Part shown: one piece after another, positions 4,588 through 7,294 of the stretch
Position numbering within the stretch: the first letter of the stretch is position 1
Layout: every line of letters starts with the position of its first letter
NCBI GenBank assembly: GCA_021545595.1
Contig: JAJRVG010000073.1
Span: 1-7,294, forward strand
Reading direction: 5' to 3'
Length of the DNA stretch: 7,294 nt
Origin: Zetaproteobacteria bacterium
GTDB taxonomy: Bacteria; Pseudomonadota; Zetaproteobacteria; Mariprofundales; Mariprofundaceae
The notes under the pieces: model-generated
What the model saw: the letters and a program-made list of their open reading frames with translations, nothing else
The model's database searches: none
What the model was told of the DNA's origin: nothing
Translations under genes and position numbers: made by a program

Positions 4588-6621
4588 ATGCAATGCCCCA
4601 GCTGCGGTACCTGGTATGCCGATACTCAGGCTTTCTGTCTCTCCTGTGGGGATATTCTGGCCAAAGGGAATATCCCCGCAAAAATCGGCCACTATCGACT
4701 GGTTCGGCCCATTGGCCAGGGCGGCATGGGTATGGTTTTTCATGCTTTTGATGAAGAGCTGGAGAGGGACGTTGCACTCAAGGTTTTGCACCAGCACCTG
4801 ATAGAGGATCCCAAACAGCTGGAACGTTTTCGCCGCGAAGCACGTACGCATGGACAACTTAGCCATACGAATATCATCAGGCTTCTCGATTCCCACGATC
4901 ACAAAAACACCATTGCCCTGATTATGGAGCTTATTGAGGGGTGCACACTTAAAGAGTTTACAAAATATCGGGGCCCGCTTGAGCCGGGTGAGATCATAAC
5001 ACTCTCCCGGGGCATTCTGTCAGGGCTGCAAATGGCACATCAACAGAATGTGACACATCGGGATCTAAAACTATCCAATGTGTTGCTGGAGGATGGTGGT
5101 GGAATCAAACTGATGGATTTCGGTCTGGCCAAAAGCAGGCAGAGTAAAGATGAGATTACAGCTTCAGGCATTGCCATTGGCAGCTATTATTATATGGCAC
5201 CGGAGCAGATCGTGGGCAATACGATTGATGCCCGGACAGATCTTTATGCCTTTGGCATCATGCTTTACCGGATGGCCACAGGAACACTTCCATTCACCTC
5301 AAGCAGTGGCGGTGAATTTGAAATTATGGAGAAGCAGGTTAGCCATCAGCCAACACCCCCTGAAAGCATCAATCCTGAAGTATCTAACAGGCTCTCCGGG
5401 ATCATCATGAATCTTCTGGAAAAGGATCCGGAAAATCGCCCTGCAGATTGTGGAGCAGTGCTGGAAATGATCAATCAGCTTGGTGACCCCACCCCGCTGT
5501 CACTCAAGACCACAAAAGAGCTGCCGCAGGCCTCAAGTTTCTCCGAGCTTCATGAGCAGCTGCAGAAAAAACCGGTTCAGAATAGGGCTGATGCAGGTGA
5601 AAGCGCTAACAGCTCCCAGGAAGATGTTATACCGGGCACACTGCTGTGGGCTTTTCAGGTAGCAGCAGAGGCTCCGGAAACCCCTCCGCTTGACCTGCGT
5701 TCACCTCCTCCCATCAATGCGGAAGTGCTGAAAAGATTAAAGTCTGCAATCAGTGACATTCCACCCCTGCCGGAGATATGGCATCGTATTCAGGCCATAT
5801 TGAATGCGCCCGACGCCTCACCATCTGATCTGGCCGCAGAGGTGGAGCAGGATGCTGTTATCACAGCGCGTGTGCTGAAGGTTTGCAATTCGGCTGCCTA
5901 TGCCGCGCCGGGAGCCAAATCGGTAACCAGTGTCGCCCTGGCCCTCACCCGATTGGGCATGGACAGAGCCCATGATCTGATACTGCAAACGGTGATTCCC
6001 AACTTTGGTGACAAGGAAGAATTCGACAGTGAAGTTCATCGGATATGGTTTCATAGTCAGGCCATATCACTCATTGCGAGAACACTGGCAGGCTACAGTC
6101 ATGTTCTTGAAGGGCGTGCAGCCGGTCTTTTCGGAATGTTTCACGATATTGGCAAGCTGGTGATCCTTCATCTTGGGGGTGATGAGAAACTTGGAGAGTT
6201 GCGTGGTGCCATTGCCTCAGGCACTCCGCCACTTAAGGCTGAATGGGATGTTCTGGGCTATACACACATTGATGCAGGTATGATGCTGGGCCTTCACTGG
6301 CAGCTTCCGAGAACGATCCATCGCTTTATCTATTATCACCATCACCCGGAGTGGCACGAGCCCGACACATGGCCATCCGACATGCAGGCCGTGATCATGC
6401 TGGTTCAAATATCTCACCTTGTTCTGGAAGCAATATGTGAAGAGGATGAGCATCAGGATGTCTGGTCATCCGGAAAACGATCCCACATACCGGAGACCGA
6501 ATCTTTTCTGCATAAACCGCTTCAATTGCCGATGACCGACAGCGGAGTCTATTCACAGCTCAGTCAGGATATTGCCCATCTAAAATTTAATTTTTCCGAT
6601 ATTTTTCCGCTAGAGAAATAG
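4588..6621 (+). CDS. Zinc ribbon-Ser/Thr protein kinase-HDOD fusion protein
   Basis: A 677-residue signalling protein with no signal peptide or membrane segment, so probably cytoplasmic. Residues 3-21 form a zinc ribbon (Cys3-x2-Cys6, Cys17-x2-Cys20). Residues about 36-300 are a PknB-type kinase with every catalytic element: glycine loop GQGGMG at 43-48, ATP lysine Lys65, helix-C Glu84, HRDLKLSN at 157-164 (Asp159, Asn164), DFG at 177-179, YYYMAPEQ at 200-207 and Asp218 of the F helix. The usual Pro of HRDxKPxN is Leu162. A proline- and acid-rich linker (about 305-377) leads to an HDOD domain (about 378-590) with His489, HDIGK at 519-523 and YYHHHPE at 582-588; HDOD domains generally serve in signalling and are not proven hydrolases. 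The last ~85 residues match nothing I recognise. The start fits the zinc ribbon but has no clear Shine-Dalgarno. The gene is last in the clpS cluster. Kinase targets and signal are unknown. Confidence 0.93.
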   Translation: MQCPSCGTWYADTQAFCLSCGDILAKGNIPAKIGHYRLVRPIGQGGMGMVFHAFDEELERDVALKVLHQHLIEDPKQLERFRREARTHGQLSHTNIIRLLDSHDHKNTIALIMELIEGCTLKEFTKYRGPLEPGEIITLSRGILSGLQMAHQQNVTHRDLKLSNVLLEDGGGIKLMDFGLAKSRQSKDEITASGIAIGSYYYMAPEQIVGNTIDARTDLYAFGIMLYRMATGTLPFTSSSGGEFEIMEKQVSHQPTPPESINPEVSNRLSGIIMNLLEKDPENRPADCGAVLEMINQLGDPTPLSLKTTKELPQASSFSELHEQLQKKPVQNRADAGESANSSQEDVIPGTLLWAFQVAAEAPETPPLDLRSPPPINAEVLKRLKSAISDIPPLPEIWHRIQAILNAPDASPSDLAAEVEQDAVITARVLKVCNSAAYAAPGAKSVTSVALALTRLGMDRAHDLILQTVIPNFGDKEEFDSEVHRIWFHSQAISLIARTLAGYSHVLEGRAAGLFGMFHDIGKLVILHLGGDEKLGELRGAIASGTPPLKAEWDVLGYTHIDAGMMLGLHWQLPRTIHRFIYYHHHPEWHEPDTWPSDMQAVIMLVQISHLVLEAICEEDEHQDVWSSGKRSHIPETESFLHKPLQLPMTDSGVYSQLSQDIAHLKFNFSDIFPLEK

Positions 6622-7231
6622 GAGCACTCCAAACCGGGGCGGCTCTCTGCAGGCTCTCCGGTGTATCAAGATCATAACTTATATCCAGAAGTTCCAGCTT
6701 CAGATGAAGCTGCTCCACATGTTGAAGGGTCTCCTGCAGCACATGTTCAGAACTCCAGCGTATCTGGCTGAAGAGCTCATAATAGGGCCTTTTCATTGCA
6801 ATAAGGTCATATCCCCCATCCTCAACCGGCCCGATCACAACATCACAGTGGTTGAGCAGTGCTACAGCACGCTGGAGGCGGGAATCGGGCATGTGTGGTG
6901 AGTCTGTACCCAGAAACAGGAGAGAATCTGCACCATCCCTGAATGCCCACAGCATCAACCGAGACATCCGATCACCCAGATCGCCATCTCCCTGATCAAT
7001 CAGTCTGAGTTTGAACTGTTCAAAAAACGGGTGTGAAATATCATCTGATGCGATCCACACATCAGAAAAAAGAGCCGATGTGCTGCGAACCACCGCCTCT
7101 GCCATCGACTGATGAAGCCGGGCTGCATCTTCAGGTGTAAAAAAAGGCGTGAACCGTGTTTTTACACGCCCGGACACCGGGGCTTTGCACATGATGATCA
7201 CACGCAGGCTGTCAACCACACCCTCATTCAT
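6587..7231 (-). CDS. TIGR04282/DUF2064 family glycosyltransferase-like protein
   Basis: A 214-residue protein with a nucleotide-sugar/nucleotidyltransferase (GT-A-like) fold of the DUF2064/TIGR04282 family, whose members have been linked to arsenosugar synthesis in some genomes; substrate unproven here. Visible motifs are IIMCKAPVSGRVKTRF at 12-27 (nucleotide-binding start), GDLGDRM at 83-89, LFLGTDSPHMP at 105-115 (DxD-like metal site region), GPVEDGGYDLI at 134-144 and WSSEHVLQET from 159. Length is normal for the family. I chose the ATG at 7229-7231 because AGG of AGGTGG lies 7 nt upstream; a TTG at 7255 would add eight residues (MVVRIGGQ). Its stop codon lies inside the convergent kinase gene, so the two 3' ends overlap by 35 nt. 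No radical-SAM arsenic gene is visible in the window, so an arsenosugar role is not supported by context. Confidence 0.87.
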   Translation of the reverse strand: MNEGVVDSLRVIIMCKAPVSGRVKTRFTPFFTPEDAARLHQSMAEAVVRSTSALFSDVWIASDDISHPFFEQFKLRLIDQGDGDLGDRMSRLMLWAFRDGADSLLFLGTDSPHMPDSRLQRAVALLNHCDVVIGPVEDGGYDLIAMKRPYYELFSQIRWSSEHVLQETLQHVEQLHLKLELLDISYDLDTPESLQRAAPVWSAPISLAEKYRKN

Positions 7232-7255
7232 TTGGCCACCTATTCTAACGACCAA

Positions 7256-7294
7256 GCTGTGCGGTGCGAACGAAGCGCAGCGTAGTGAGCATCC
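7256..7294. repeat. GC-rich repeat-like motif at the right edge
   Basis: The + strand reads as a degenerate run of short units (GCGAACGAAGCG, CAGCGTAGTGAGC), a style of sequence often seen between genes as dispersed copies. Read on the minus strand, a frame beginning MLTTLRFVRTAQLGR ends at a stop at 7245-7247, so this could also be the 3' tail of a leftward gene lying outside the window. Only one copy is visible here, so its repeat status is inference. Confidence 0.3.

Noticed and set aside
6582..6605. T-rich tracts and the AAAATT-T-AATTTT palindrome as an intrinsic terminator
   Set aside because: The stem is A/T only, and no GC-rich stem precedes a U-tract on either strand; the sequence codes for the ends of both convergent genes.

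Overview
The window reads as bacterial chromosomal DNA of moderate GC content with tightly packed genes. A ClpS adaptor directly followed by a ClpA-type (not ClpC-type) unfoldase points to a proteobacterium. A CbbY-like sugar-phosphate phosphatase would suit a Calvin-cycle autotroph. Together these are compatible with a chemolithoautotrophic proteobacterium, but that is inference and I cannot name a genus. I see no insertion sequence, phage gene, CRISPR array, tRNA or rRNA.

Layout. Positions 1-1139 hold a leftward pair: a CbbY-like HAD phosphatase, then a TatD-family metal-dependent hydrolase that overlaps it by 8 nt and runs off the left edge. Positions 1140-1339 are a divergent intergenic region. 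It has no gene but is dense in secondary structure: three consecutive hairpins at 1191-1282, candidate promoters for both directions, and a small dyad next to the phosphatase ribosome binding site. Positions 1340-6621 hold a rightward cluster: clpS, clpA, trmO, and a 677-residue protein joining a zinc ribbon, a Ser/Thr protein kinase and an HDOD domain. The gaps are 73, 34 and 33 nt and no terminator separates the genes, so one transcript is likely. Positions 6587-7231 hold a leftward TIGR04282/DUF2064 nucleotidyltransferase-fold gene whose 3' end overlaps the kinase gene by 35 nt. The last ~40 nt carry a GC-rich repeat-like motif.

How the parts may work together. ClpS selects N-degron substrates and hands them to ClpA, which unfolds them for ClpP; clpP is not in the window. 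TrmO methylates t6A37 in tRNA and so concerns decoding accuracy. The kinase-HDOD protein is a signalling protein that may sense metal or redox state through its zinc ribbon. A shared operon would couple protein turnover, tRNA modification and signalling, but no direct functional link is shown by the sequence. The most unusual items are the zinc ribbon-kinase-HDOD fusion and the hairpin cluster upstream of clpS, whose non-Watson-Crick positions are nearly all G.U wobbles on the + strand.
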